A stretch of 64,000 nucleotides of DNA from Xanthomonas sp. F10 (GTDB taxonomy: Bacteria; Pseudomonadota; Gammaproteobacteria; Xanthomonadales; Xanthomonadaceae), in NCBI RefSeq assembly GCF_014206815.1, contig NZ_JACHNP010000002.1:186001-250000 (forward strand), in the 5' to 3' direction. The position numbers were made by a program, and so were the translations under genes. The notes below the pieces were generated by a model that worked only from the letters and a program-made list of their open reading frames with translations, made no database searches and was not told the DNA's origin. Shown one piece after another: positions 1 through 7,878 of the stretch. Position 1 is the first letter of the stretch; each line of letters opens with the position of its first letter.

Positions 1-1
1 C

Positions 2-100
2 TTTCCGGAGCTGTTCGAGGTGCGCACCTCGGTGGGGCTGGAAAGCCGGGACCCGGGACTCGGGACCCGGGACCCGGATGGGGCGTCGCAAGCGCCGTAG
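2..100 (+). CDS. C-terminal end of an unidentified protein (partial)
   Basis: An open frame enters from the left edge and stops at TAG 98-100. The first 15 residues (FPELFEVRTSVGLES) look like a genuine protein end. The remaining residues (about RDPGLGTRDPDGASQAP) are encoded by the 7-bp repeat arm at 47-74 and the sequence after it, so the original stop seems to have been lost or overwritten by the repeat. I do not recognise the family from this short piece. Confidence 0.35.
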   Translation, partial: FPELFEVRTSVGLESRDPGLGTRDPDGASQAP

Positions 101-272
101 TGGAGCGCGCTGGCAGGCGCCGCTCGGCCTTGCTGCGCTGCGTTGTTATCGGAGGCGTTCGTCTTCCGCGTGGACGCGGGCTTACCGCATGCGCACATCG
201 CCTTCTTGCCCGGAATCCCTGGTGCTTGAGGTCCCGCTTTTCCGGGTCCCGGGCCCCGGGTCCCGAGTCCCG
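47..272. repeat. Inverted pair of four-heptad arms (CGGGACC type)
   Basis: The left arm at 47-74 is four 7-bp units in a row (CGGGACC, CGGGACT, CGGGACC, CGGGACC). The right arm at 245-272 is the reverse-complement version (GGTCCCG, GGCCCCG, GGTCCCG, AGTCCCG). About 170 bp lie between them with no convincing gene. The rest of the space up to the transporter start at 381 shows nothing else I can name. Four further inverted pairs of the same design occur in the window. Confidence 0.8.
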
Positions 273-380
273 GCCCGTCCACGCATTTGACGCCACGCCG
301 TCCCTCGGTGATCCTCGCGCGTTGCCCGGCCTGGCCGGACGCACCGCCCCAGCCCATCTGAATACGCAAGGGAACACCGC

Positions 381-1904
381 ATGAGCGTTGACGTCGTCGC
401 GTCGAACCACCCCGCCTCACCGCAGCCGCCGTCAGCGCAACCGCCCGAATTCAAGACCCTGCTGGGCCATCCGCGCCCGCTGTGGATGCTGTTCATGACC
501 GAGTTCTGGGAGCGCTTCGCGTTCTACGGCATTCGCTGGGCGCTGGTGCTGTACATCGTGGCGCAGTTCCATGGCGGCCAGGGCACGGGCCAGGCCTCGG
601 CCAGCGCCACCTACGGCGCGTACCTGGCGCTGGTGTATGCGGCGGCGATCTTCGGCGGCTATATCGCCGACCGGGTGCTCGGCTACCAGCGCTCGATCCT
701 GGTCGGCGCCGCGGTCATGTCCACCGGCCTGTTCCTGATCTCCGTGCCCAACCCGCAGATCTTCGAACTGGGCCTGGCCACCGTGGTGGTCGGCAACGGC
801 CTGTTCAAACCCAACATCTCGACCATGGTCGGCAAGCTGTACAGCGCCGCCGATCCGCGCCGCGACAGCGGGTTCACCATCTTCTACATGGGCATCAACC
901 TGGGCGCGATGATCGCGCCGTGGCTGACCCAGCAGCTGGCCGAGAAGGTGTTCGGCACCGAAGCCATGCCGTCCTACAAGATGGTGTTCATCGCGTCGGG
1001 CTTCGGCATGCTGATCAGCCTGGTGTGGTTCTGGTTCGGCCGCCGCCAGCTCAAGGGCATCGGCGCGCCGTTGCCGGGCGGCGCAGGCAACATGCGCGTG
1101 ATCTATGTGCTGCTGGGCATGCTGGTGGCGATCCCGGCGGTGTACCTGGCGCTGGCCGCCGGCGCCGAAGTGCTGCAGTGGATCCTCAGCACCATGTTCG
1201 TGGCGCTGGCGATCATGCTGCTGGTGGAGGGCATCCGCAACGGCAAGGTGGCGCGCGACAAGGTCATCGCGATGCTGATCATCTTCGCCTTCAACGTGCT
1301 GTTCTGGATGTTCTTCGAACAGGCCGGCAGTTCCTTCACCTTCCTCGCCGACGAGATCGTCAACCGCCAGTTCGGCGACTGGACCTTCCCGACCGCGTGG
1401 TTCCAGTCGGTCAACTCGCTGGCGATCATCACCCTGGCGCCGGTCATCGCCTGGATCTGGGTCAAGGCCGGCCGCTTCAATCCGTCGATCTCGCGCAAGT
1501 TCGCGCTGGGCCTGATGTTCAACGGCCTGGCCTTCCTGCTGCTGATGTTCGCGCTGTCGAGCCTGGTCAACGACGCCGGCAAGATCCCGTTCTGGACGCT
1601 GTTCATGGTCTACGTCATCCAGTCGGTGGGCGAGCTGTGCCTGTCGCCGATCGGGCTGTCGATGGTGACCAAGCTGGCGCCGGTGCGCCTGGTCGGCTTC
1701 GGCATGGGCGGCTGGTTCCTGTCCACCGGCATCGGCAACAACCTGTCCGGCATCTTCGCCAGCCATGTCAGCGGCGAAGGCGGCATGACCGTGGCTTCCG
1801 CGCTGGGCGGGTATACCTTCGGCTTCTGGGCGTTGCTGGGCGCCGGCGTGGTGCTGTTCCTGATCGCGCCGCTGATCAGCAAGCTGATGCATGGTGTGAA
1901 GTGA
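381..1904 (+). CDS. POT/PTR2-family proton-dependent oligopeptide transporter
   Basis: A 507-residue inner-membrane MFS protein of the proton-dependent oligopeptide transporter family, expected to import di- and tripeptides with protons. The N-terminal 30 residues are Pro/Ala-rich and cytoplasmic. The family signature starts at about residue 38 (MTEFWERFAFYGIRW), where the ExxER-type motif couples to protons. It is followed by the second POT signature (FTIFYMGINLGAMIAPW, about residue 167) and some 12-14 hydrophobic helices. The length is normal. The start is supported by AGGGAA about 7 bp upstream. The stop overlaps the ribosome-binding region of the lipoprotein gene 10 bp downstream, so the two are probably co-transcribed. 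The precise substrate cannot be read from sequence. Confidence 0.9.
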   Translation: MSVDVVASNHPASPQPPSAQPPEFKTLLGHPRPLWMLFMTEFWERFAFYGIRWALVLYIVAQFHGGQGTGQASASATYGAYLALVYAAAIFGGYIADRVLGYQRSILVGAAVMSTGLFLISVPNPQIFELGLATVVVGNGLFKPNISTMVGKLYSAADPRRDSGFTIFYMGINLGAMIAPWLTQQLAEKVFGTEAMPSYKMVFIASGFGMLISLVWFWFGRRQLKGIGAPLPGGAGNMRVIYVLLGMLVAIPAVYLALAAGAEVLQWILSTMFVALAIMLLVEGIRNGKVARDKVIAMLIIFAFNVLFWMFFEQAGSSFTFLADEIVNRQFGDWTFPTAWFQSVNSLAIITLAPVIAWIWVKAGRFNPSISRKFALGLMFNGLAFLLLMFALSSLVNDAGKIPFWTLFMVYVIQSVGELCLSPIGLSMVTKLAPVRLVGFGMGGWFLSTGIGNNLSGIFASHVSGEGGMTVASALGGYTFGFWALLGAGVVLFLIAPLISKLMHGVK

Positions 1905-1914
1905 GGACGTGCCA

Positions 1915-2514
1915 ATGACGATGAACAAGACGATGTGCGCCGCCCTGGCGGCGGTGCTGGCCCTGGGCGGTTGCAGCCAGACGGCGCCGCCTGAAGCGCA
2001 GGCGCCGGCCAAGCCGCTGGATACCTCGGTGCAGAAGCCGCCGGTGGCCGATCCCAACCAGCCGGTGGCCTCGGGCAATACCCCGGCGGCCGCCGACATC
2101 GCCGCGGCCAAGGCGCTGGGTGCGCAGTTCGACCCCCAGCGCAACCCCGCCGACGACCTGGACACAGCCATGGTCGAGGCCAAGCGCGGCGGCAAGCGCA
2201 TCCTGCTCGACGTGGGCAACGAGGCGTGCGACTGGTGCCATACGCTGGACACCTTCATCGAGGGCGATGCGGAACTGCGCAGCTTCCGCGATGGGAACTT
2301 CGTCTGGGTCAAGGTCAACGTCAGCGACGCCAACAAGAACGAGGCGTTCATGGCGCAGTACCCGAAGATCGTCGACTTCCCGCACCTGCTGGTGCTCGAC
2401 GCCGACGGCAAGCTGCTGCATTCGCAGGTGGTCGGCGACCTGCAGAAGGGCAAGGGCTACGACCGCAAGAAGTTCTCGGACTTCCTCAAGCAGTGGGCAC
2501 CGCCCAAGCCCTGA
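1915..2514 (+). CDS. Thioredoxin-fold lipoprotein
   Basis: A 199-residue protein with a lipoprotein signal peptide and lipobox (LGGC) near residue 20, so it should be lipid-anchored in the periplasm. After a Pro/Ala-rich linker, a thioredoxin-like domain begins at about residue 60. Its redox-type motif is CDWC in NEACDWCHTLD, as in the Thioredoxin_7 (DsbD-gamma/YyaL-like) group, so a periplasmic thiol-disulfide role is likely. The GAGGA overlapping the transporter stop lies 7 bp before ATG 1915, which favours this start over the GTG at 1909. A second in-frame ATG at 1921 is possible. It is probably co-transcribed with the peptide transporter. Confidence 0.8.
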   Translation: MTMNKTMCAALAAVLALGGCSQTAPPEAQAPAKPLDTSVQKPPVADPNQPVASGNTPAAADIAAAKALGAQFDPQRNPADDLDTAMVEAKRGGKRILLDVGNEACDWCHTLDTFIEGDAELRSFRDGNFVWVKVNVSDANKNEAFMAQYPKIVDFPHLLVLDADGKLLHSQVVGDLQKGKGYDRKKFSDFLKQWAPPKP

Positions 2515-2537
2515 GCGGCGGCGACGCGTCGTTCTCG

Positions 2538-2604
2538 CAGGAGCGGCTTCAGCCGCGACGGCGCGTTACTGGGAACGCCCGGTCGCGGCTGAAGCCGCTC
2601 CTAC
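2538..2604. repeat. REP inverted pair
   Basis: Two inverted copies of the REP core GGAGCGGCTTCAGCC (left 2538-2559, right 2582-2604), each itself palindromic, separated by about 22 bp. It lies between the convergent ends of the thioredoxin-like gene and the MarR gene, a common REP location. Confidence 0.85.
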
Positions 2605-2642
2605 GGTGTCTATACGGCCCCATCTCGCGAGGTACCGGCGCC

Positions 2643-3125
2643 TCAGCGCCCGGTCATGCTCGGCAGGCCCTCGGCCGCCAGGCGGTCGATCAGCCGGTTC
2701 AGCAGCCGCTGCTCGTCCTCGCTGAAGGGGGCCAGCAGGCGCCGTTCGCACTCCAGCACCATCGGCGCCACCACCTGGTACACCTCCACCCCGGCCGGGG
2801 TCAGGTGCAGCACCGAGCGGCGGCGGTCGTCGCCATGGGTCTCGCGCTGGATGAACCCGCGCTCCAGCTGCCGCGCCACCGCCCGGCTCACCGCCACCTT
2901 GTCCATCGCGGTGCGCTCGGAGACCTCGCCGGCCGACAGGCCCGGATACAGCGCCAGCACCGCCATCACCCGCCATTCGGTCACCGCCATGCCGTAGCGC
3001 TCGCCGTAGACGCGGGCGATGTTGCTGCTGATGCGGTTGGACAGCACGCTGATCCGGTACGGCAGGAACCGTTCCAGATCCAGGGAGGGCGGCTCGGGCG
3101 TCGGGGCGGGCGTGGCGATCGTCAT
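2643..3125 (-). CDS. MarR-family transcriptional regulator
   Basis: A 160-residue winged-helix regulator. The MarR core begins near residue 15 (LERFLPYRISVLSNRISSNIARVYGERYGMAVTEW is its N-terminal helix region). The recognition helix is around EVSERTAMDKVAVSRAVARQLE, and the wing carries the DDRRR signature (GDDRRRSVLHLT). It is transcribed away from hppD, whose start lies 135 bp away, and the shared intergenic region holds a perfect inverted repeat at 3155-3166. This arrangement suggests control of the tyrosine/homogentisate genes, probably with an aromatic ligand (inference). In Xanthomonas a MarR-type regulator next to hppD/hmgA is a familiar arrangement. The start was chosen at the first ATG before the conserved core; an AAGG lies about 12 bp upstream. 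Confidence 0.85.
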   Translation of the reverse strand: MTIATPAPTPEPPSLDLERFLPYRISVLSNRISSNIARVYGERYGMAVTEWRVMAVLALYPGLSAGEVSERTAMDKVAVSRAVARQLERGFIQRETHGDDRRRSVLHLTPAGVEVYQVVAPMVLECERRLLAPFSEDEQRLLNRLIDRLAAEGLPSMTGR

Positions 3126-3154
3126 GCTGCATTGCACCTTGCTGGTGGTTTCAC

Positions 3155-3166
3155 TTGTAACTACAA
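3155..3166. promoter_or_regulatory. Candidate MarR operator
   Basis: TTGTA-AC-TACAA: two perfect 5-bp arms around a 2-bp centre, the usual size and shape of MarR-family operators. It lies 30 bp upstream of the marR start and 94 bp upstream of hppD, so one dimer could control both directions. That it is used by the adjacent MarR protein is inferred from position. Confidence 0.5.
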
Positions 3167-3260
3167 CGGAGGATACTACGGCCATTCTCGCGAGTCTGGC
3201 GTCCGTCCGCACCCGAAATTTCGGCCCGGCCGCCGCACCCCGTCCTCCAGGAGACGCGTC

Positions 3261-4373
3261 ATGAGTGCACAACCGCAACATCCGTCGCAGCCTGCCAACC
3301 TCGGCATGCAGGTCACCACCTTCGAGAACCCGATGGGTATCGACGGTTTCGAGTTCGTGGAATTCGCCGCGCCGGCCGGGCAGGGCGAGCAGTTGCATGC
3401 GTACTTCCGCAGCATGGGCTTTACGGCGGTGCTGCGCCATCGCCAGCGCGCGATCACCGTGTACCGCCAGGGCGGGGTCAATTTCCTGGTCAACGAGGAA
3501 CCGGATTCCTTCGCCGCCGATTTCGCCGCCGCGCACGGCCCCTGCGCCTGCGGTTTCGCGATCCGCTTCCAGCACCCGGCCGACGAGGTCTTCGCCAAGG
3601 TGCTGGAGAACGGCGGCGAAGCCATCGCCGACAAGGCCGACACCCGCGCGGTGCAGGCGCCGGTGGTCAAGGGCATCGGCGACTGCATGCTGTACCTGGT
3701 CGACCGGTATGGCGAGAAGGGCTCGGTGTACGCAGATTTCGAGCCGGTGCCCGGCGCCGAGCAGCATCCGGCCGGGTTCGGCCTGACCTTCATCGACCAC
3801 CTGACCCACAACCTGTATTTCGGCAACATGCAGCGCTGGTCGGATTACTACGAGCGCCTGTTCAACTTCCGCGAGATCCGCTACTTCGACATCAAGGGCG
3901 CCAAGACCGGGCTGGTGTCCAAGGCGATGACCGCGCCGGACGGCGTGGTGCGCATCCCGCTCAACGAATCGTCCGATCCCAAGAGCCAGATCAACGAGTA
4001 CCTGGACGCCTACCGCGGCGAAGGCATCCAGCACATCGCCTGCTTCACCGACGACATCTACGAGACCGTCGAGCGCATGCGCGCGGCCGGCGTCGCGTTC
4101 CTGGACACGCCGGACACCTATTTCGAGGTGATCGACCAGCGCATTCCCAACCACGGCGAGGACGTGCCGCGGCTGGCGCGCAACAAGATCCTGATCGACG
4201 CCGACCCGGAGACCAAGCAGCGCAAGCTGCTGCAGATCTTCACCCAGAACTGCATCGGCCCGATCTTCTTCGAGATCATCCAGCGCAAGGGCAACGAAGG
4301 CTTCGGCGAAGGCAACTTCAAGGCGCTGTTCGAGAGCATCGAGCGCGATCAGATGAAGCGCGGCGTGCTCTGA
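3261..4373 (+). CDS. hppD: 4-hydroxyphenylpyruvate dioxygenase
   Basis: A 370-residue cytoplasmic Fe(II) enzyme that converts 4-hydroxyphenylpyruvate to homogentisate, the second step of tyrosine degradation. It has two vicinal-oxygen-chelate domains. The three iron ligands sit in conserved contexts: His in FIDHLTHN (about residue 179), His in IQHIACF (about 258) and Glu in FFEIIQR (about 337). Length matches bacterial HPPD. An AGGAG 7 bp upstream fixes the start at ATG 3261. hmgA, the next enzyme, lies downstream but is separated from hppD by the DUF559 repeat element. Regulation is probably by the divergent MarR protein. Confidence 0.97.
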   Translation: MSAQPQHPSQPANLGMQVTTFENPMGIDGFEFVEFAAPAGQGEQLHAYFRSMGFTAVLRHRQRAITVYRQGGVNFLVNEEPDSFAADFAAAHGPCACGFAIRFQHPADEVFAKVLENGGEAIADKADTRAVQAPVVKGIGDCMLYLVDRYGEKGSVYADFEPVPGAEQHPAGFGLTFIDHLTHNLYFGNMQRWSDYYERLFNFREIRYFDIKGAKTGLVSKAMTAPDGVVRIPLNESSDPKSQINEYLDAYRGEGIQHIACFTDDIYETVERMRAAGVAFLDTPDTYFEVIDQRIPNHGEDVPRLARNKILIDADPETKQRKLLQIFTQNCIGPIFFEIIQRKGNEGFGEGNFKALFESIERDQMKRGVL

Positions 4374-4466
4374 GGGCGGAAGGCGGCGAGCGGGGGGCTG
4401 ACGGCCAAGGTGCTCGAAGCCGGCGGATGCTGACAGCGCATCGCGGAGACTTCCGACAGCCGTTCT

Positions 4467-4505
4467 AGCCCCTCTCCAACCGGGAGAGGGGTTGGGGTGA
4501 GGGTA
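4467..4505 (+). repeat. Left 39-bp inverted repeat of the DUF559 element
   Basis: Begins AGCCCCTCTCC and ends TTGGGGTGAGGGTA, with an internal small palindrome (CCTCTCC...GGGAGAGG). Matches the reverse complement of 4863-4901 except for A instead of C at its twelfth base. Confidence 0.85.
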
Positions 4506-4515
4506 GGCTTGTGCA

Positions 4516-4926
4516 ATGACGTCCAAGCCGCCCTTGCCCACCACGACATTGGAGCACGCGCGTGATCTGCGCACTGGCATGACCGATGCGGGGCGCCTGC
4601 TCCGGTACCACCTGCGCAGCGGTTTGTTGGGATTGAAATTCCGCAGGCAGCATCCGCTGCCGCCGTACGTAATGGATTTCTATTGCGACGCGAGAGCGAT
4701 GGTGATCGAACTGGATGGTTCTCAGCACACGCTCGCCGTCGATGCGGTGCGTACGCGCTACCTCCAATCGCGAGGGATGCGGGTACTACGTTTCTGGAAC
4801 AACGATGTGCTGAAACGGCCGGATGCGGTACTTGCGCACATCGTCGCGGTCGCCGGCGGTCTTACCCTCACCCCAACCCCTCTCCCGGTGGGAGAGGGGC
4901 TTCAAGCAGAAGAGCCCTCGTCATGA
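4516..4926 (+). CDS. DUF559 (Vsr-like) endonuclease-domain protein
   Basis: A 136-residue protein of the DUF559 family (PF04480), which shares the very-short-patch-repair endonuclease fold of the PD-(D/E)XK superfamily. The domain spans about residues 18-112: [19 protein letters not shown], then the acidic core [20 protein letters not shown] (Asp and Glu as candidate metal ligands), then [11 protein letters not shown]. No partner methylase or helicase is nearby. The last 20 or so residues ([17 protein letters not shown]...) are encoded by the right inverted repeat, so they come from the element. The TGA overlaps the hmgA ATG (ATGA). No clear Shine-Dalgarno precedes ATG 4516. The biological role is not known to me; it may act on the repeats around it, as RAYT transposases do on REPs (inference). 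Confidence 0.75.
   Translation: MTSKPPLPTTTLEHARDLRTGMTDAGRLLRYHLRSGLLGLKFRRQHPLPPYVMDFYCDARAMVIELDGSQHTLAVDAVRTRYLQSRGMRVLRFWNNDVLKRPDAVLAHIVAVAGGLTLTPTPLPVGEGLQAEEPSS
4863..4901 (-). repeat. Right 39-bp inverted repeat of the DUF559 element
   Basis: Reverse complement of the left repeat with one mismatch. It is read as the C-terminal codons of the DUF559 protein and ends 21 bp before the hmgA start codon. Confidence 0.85.
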
Positions 4927-6224
4927 ACATCCAACCCAACGGCTACATGTCCGGCTTCGGCAACGAATTCGCCACCGAGGCGGTGCCCGGTGCGTTGCCG
5001 ATCGGGCAGAACTCGCCGCAGCGCGTCGCCCACGGCCTGTATGCCGAGCAATTGTCGGGCACCGCGTTCACCGCGCCGCGTGGCGTCAACCGGCGCAGTT
5101 GGCTGTACCGCATCCGCCCGGCGGTGGTGCATGGCGGCTTCGTCGCCTACGACCGCGCGGCCGCGTTCCACAACGATTTCCAGCGCGGCCCGGTGCCGCC
5201 GGATCAGTTGCGCTGGAGCCCGTTGCCGCTGCCGGAGGCGCCGGTGGACTTCGTCGATGGTCTATACACCATGGCCGGCAACGGCTCGGCCGAGGCCCAG
5301 CATGGCGTGGCGGTGCACCTGTACGCGGCCAACGCCTCGATGCAGGGCCGCTTCTTCTACGATGCGGATGCGGAACTGCTGATCGTGCCGCAGCTCGGCC
5401 GGCTGCGCCTGTGCACCGAGCTGGGCACGCTGGAGCTGGCGCCGCAAGAGATCGCGGTGATCCCTCGTGGCGTGCGCTTCCGCGTCGAGCTGCCCGACGG
5501 CCCTGCGCGCGGATACGTGTGCGAGAACTTCGGCGGCCTGCTGCGGTTGCCGGACCTGGGACCGATCGGCGCCAACGGCCTGGCCAACCCGCGCGACTTC
5601 CTGACCCCGGTGGCCGCCTACGAGGAAGGCGAGGGCGACTTCGAACTGATCGCCAAGTTCCAGGGCCATCTGTGGCGCGCGCCGATCGGGCATTCGCCGC
5701 TGGACGTGGTCGCCTGGCACGGCAACTACGCCCCGTACAAGTACGACCTGCGCCGTTTCAACACCATCGGCTCGATCAGTTTCGACCATCCCGATCCGAG
5801 CATCTTCACCGTGCTGACCGCGCCCAGCGACACGCCCGGCACCGCCAACATGGATTTCGCGATCTTTCCGCCGCGCTGGCTGGTGGCGCAGCACACCTTC
5901 CGGCCGCCGTGGTTCCACCGCAATGTCGCCAGCGAGTTCATGGGCCTGGTGCACGGCGTTTACGATGCCAAGGCCGACGGCTTCGCCCCGGGTGGAGCGT
6001 CGCTGCACAACTGCATGAGCGGGCACGGCCCGGACGCGGCCACGTTCGACAAGGCCTCGCAGGCCGATCTGTCGCGGCCGGACGTCATCGCCGACACCAT
6101 GGCCTTCATGTTCGAGACGCGCGCGGTGCTGCGCCCGACCGCGCAGGCGCTGGATGCCGCGCATCGTCAGCGCGACTACCAGCAGTGCTGGCAGGGCCTG
6201 CGCCGGCAGTTCCGCGCGCCCTGA
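4923..6224 (+). CDS. hmgA: Homogentisate 1,2-dioxygenase
   Basis: A 433-residue Fe(II) ring-cleaving dioxygenase that opens homogentisate to maleylacetoacetate. The N-terminus [19 protein letters not shown] is the family hallmark, and the C-terminal half carries the iron-site region ([16 protein letters not shown], about residues 330-345, and [10 protein letters not shown], about 362). Length is normal. It continues the pathway started by hppD, although the next enzymes (maleylacetoacetate isomerase, fumarylacetoacetase) are not in this window. Its ATG overlaps the TGA of the DUF559 gene. With only a weak purine stretch (AGAAGAG) upstream, translation may depend partly on coupling to that gene. 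Confidence 0.97.
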   Translation: MNIQPNGYMSGFGNEFATEAVPGALPIGQNSPQRVAHGLYAEQLSGTAFTAPRGVNRRSWLYRIRPAVVHGGFVAYDRAAAFHNDFQRGPVPPDQLRWSPLPLPEAPVDFVDGLYTMAGNGSAEAQHGVAVHLYAANASMQGRFFYDADAELLIVPQLGRLRLCTELGTLELAPQEIAVIPRGVRFRVELPDGPARGYVCENFGGLLRLPDLGPIGANGLANPRDFLTPVAAYEEGEGDFELIAKFQGHLWRAPIGHSPLDVVAWHGNYAPYKYDLRRFNTIGSISFDHPDPSIFTVLTAPSDTPGTANMDFAIFPPRWLVAQHTFRPPWFHRNVASEFMGLVHGVYDAKADGFAPGGASLHNCMSGHGPDAATFDKASQADLSRPDVIADTMAFMFETRAVLRPTAQALDAAHRQRDYQQCWQGLRRQFRAP

Positions 6225-6326
6225 GCGGGCGTCGGCGCAGCTGCGCTGTTCAGGCTGCTCAGGCCACTGCCGAGGCTGCTTCTGCCGAGGCCGCTGCTGC
6301 CGCTGCTGCGGCTGCGGTCTCGGCGC

Positions 6327-6833
6327 TCAGGCGGCCTCCGCCGCCGCGGTCAGCGCGCCGTGCAGCGATGCCGGCAGGATCTCCAGCACGCGCTCGCGGA
6401 TGCGCTGCGCGTAGCGCTCGGAGGTCATCTCCGGCATCGTGCGCAGCGCCAGCGCGATCGCGCACAGGGTGTCCTGTTCCTCGCGCGCGGCGCGCAATTG
6501 CTGCTGCAGCGCCGGCGAGGCCGGATGCCGCTGCAGTTGCAGCAGGTCCAGCAGATACATGCGCGCATTGAGCAGCGCGCGCCGCGGCTCCGTTGATGCC
6601 GGCGGCGCGCTTGTCGCCACCGGCATGGCGACGCTGCTGCGGCCATCGTCCAGGTAGCCCTGCTGCAGCAGGCCCTGCACGATCGCATCGGCACCGCGGC
6701 CGCCCAGCGTGGTCAGTTCCTCGACACTGCGCTGGCCGTCGGCCAGGATCAGCACGCGTCGCTGGCGCATGTCCAGCGGCGCATCGTGCGATTGCAGTGC
6801 CGCAAGGGCGAGGGCGGTCTTGCGCGGATGCAT
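6327..6833 (-). CDS. Conserved hypothetical protein
   Basis: A 168-residue soluble protein without signal peptide or membrane segment. The N-terminal part (APLDMRQRRVLILADGQRSVEELTTLGG, about residues 18-46) resembles the small winged-helix-like segment found in several beta/gamma-proteobacterial hypotheticals, followed by a Leu/Gln/Arg-rich helical region. The start at 6833 (MHPRKTALALAAL) is chosen because residues upstream are low-complexity. It stands alone, convergent with hmgA and divergent from the next lipoprotein gene. Function unknown. Confidence 0.6.
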   Translation of the reverse strand: MHPRKTALALAALQSHDAPLDMRQRRVLILADGQRSVEELTTLGGRGADAIVQGLLQQGYLDDGRSSVAMPVATSAPPASTEPRRALLNARMYLLDLLQLQRHPASPALQQQLRAAREEQDTLCAIALALRTMPEMTSERYAQRIRERVLEILPASLHGALTAAAEAA

Positions 6834-7058
6834 GGCGGCGGGGTCGGTAGGCGCGCAGCGTCGCGCAGCGCGGTGAAATGCCGATGACAGGCGCGATGCG
6901 CTGGCATGTCCGTGTCGACAGCCGCCTGCCATCGGCGCGGTCGAGCGCCTGGTTCGGGACGCGGTGCGCCGCCGCGCGTGCTCGGCGCTGCGTCGCCGCC
7001 GCCGTGCAGTGCGAGGGCATGCACGCTAGCCTATGCGCTGGTCCAGCGAGGAACTGCG

Positions 7059-7739
7059 ATGAAGCCGATTCAACCAGGCGTGGCGGTCTTGCTGCTCGCG
7101 CTCGCCGCCTGCGACCGGCAGCCGCCATCGCCGCCGGCCGCGCCTCCTGCGCCATCGGCGTCCGCCGCTCCCGCCGCCGCGGCCGACGACGGCGCCTTGC
7201 CGCCGCCGGAGATCGACCAGCCCGACGGCGACGTGCCGCCGGCACAGGCCCCGGCCTCGGCGCTGCCGCCGGAACTGGCGGCGGGGGACCGGCAACTGGC
7301 GCGCATCGACGGCTACGGCGACCTGCGCCTGGGCATGAGCGCGGCGCAGGCACGTGCGGCCTGGGGCGGCGAACTCGACGGCCAGCCCAGCGCCGGCAGC
7401 AGCTGCTACGTGCTGCGTCCGCGCTGGGCCAAGGGCAACCGCCAGTTCGGCCTGATGGTCGAAGACGACGCGCTGGTGCGCTACGACGTGCGCACCGCCA
7501 AGGAAACCGCGCCCGGCGGCGGCAAGGTCGGCATGGACCTGGCGCAACTGCGCGCGCTGTATGCCGGCCGGCTGGAGGAACAGCCGCACAAGTATGTCGA
7601 AGGCGCGAAGGTGCTGCGCGTGCGCGGCGAGTCCGGCCAGCCCGGCGTGCTGGTGTTCGAGACCGACGCCGCCGGCAAGGCCGTCGCCTGGCGCGTCGGC
7701 CTGCCGCCGCAGGTGGATTACGTGGAGGGTTGTGGCTGA
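7059..7739 (+). CDS. Putative lipoprotein of unknown function
   Basis: A 226-residue protein. MKPIQPGVAVLLLALAACD is a lipoprotein signal with lipobox LAAC, so it should be lipid-anchored in the cell envelope. A long Pro/Ala linker (about residues 20-70) leads to a compact domain starting DGYGDLRLGMSAAQARAAWG. The pattern 'G.LRLGMS..Q...AWG' recurs in many envelope lipoproteins of xanthomonads. Two cysteines (SCYVL and the penultimate EGCG) could form a disulfide. GAGGA lies 6 bp before the ATG. The stop is followed within 7 bp by a heptad repeat arm. Confidence 0.7.
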   Translation: MKPIQPGVAVLLLALAACDRQPPSPPAAPPAPSASAAPAAAADDGALPPPEIDQPDGDVPPAQAPASALPPELAAGDRQLARIDGYGDLRLGMSAAQARAAWGGELDGQPSAGSSCYVLRPRWAKGNRQFGLMVEDDALVRYDVRTAKETAPGGGKVGMDLAQLRALYAGRLEEQPHKYVEGAKVLRVRGESGQPGVLVFETDAAGKAVAWRVGLPPQVDYVEGCG

Positions 7740-7745
7740 AGGGCG

Positions 7746-7878
7746 GGGATTGGGGAGTCGGGATTGGGGATTCGTAAAGGCGGCGCTATCGAGCGCTTGA
7801 GGCACAGCGGATCACGCCAGCCCTAACGCCGTACGGATGCCCGCTTTTGCGAATCCCGAATTCCTAATGCCGAATCCC
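7746..7878. repeat. Inverted pair of four-heptad arms (GGGATTS type)
   Basis: Left arm 7746-7773: GGGATTG, GGGAGTC, GGGATTG, GGGATTC. Right arm 7851-7878: GAATCCC, GAATTCC, TAATGCC, GAATCCC. The arms are 77 bp apart and the symmetry extends inward for several bases (TAAAGGCGG against CCGCTTTTG). The stop codon of the mdtC-like gene (7864-7866) lies inside the right arm. Confidence 0.85.

Larger units (their letters stand above)
4467..4901. mobile_element. Putative DUF559 element bounded by 39-bp inverted repeats
   Basis: A 435-bp segment whose ends are 39-bp inverted repeats: left 4467-4505 and right 4863-4901, identical at 38 of 39 positions. Its only gene (4516-4926) starts 11 bp inside the left repeat and reads through the right repeat. 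It separates two genes of one pathway that are normally adjacent. Repeat-only relatives of the same ends occur twice at 50,755-50,960. Mobility is inferred from architecture; no target-site duplication is obvious. Confidence 0.5.

Noticed and set aside
432-2453. Long minus-strand frame opposite the peptide transporter
   Set aside because: Composition is that of an antisense shadow (His/Gln/Arg runs), with no recognisable domain and a clear transporter on the other strand.
4516-4926. Restriction-modification or Vsr mismatch-repair system
   Set aside because: No methyltransferase or other partner is adjacent; only a DUF559 domain with its own inverted repeats is seen.
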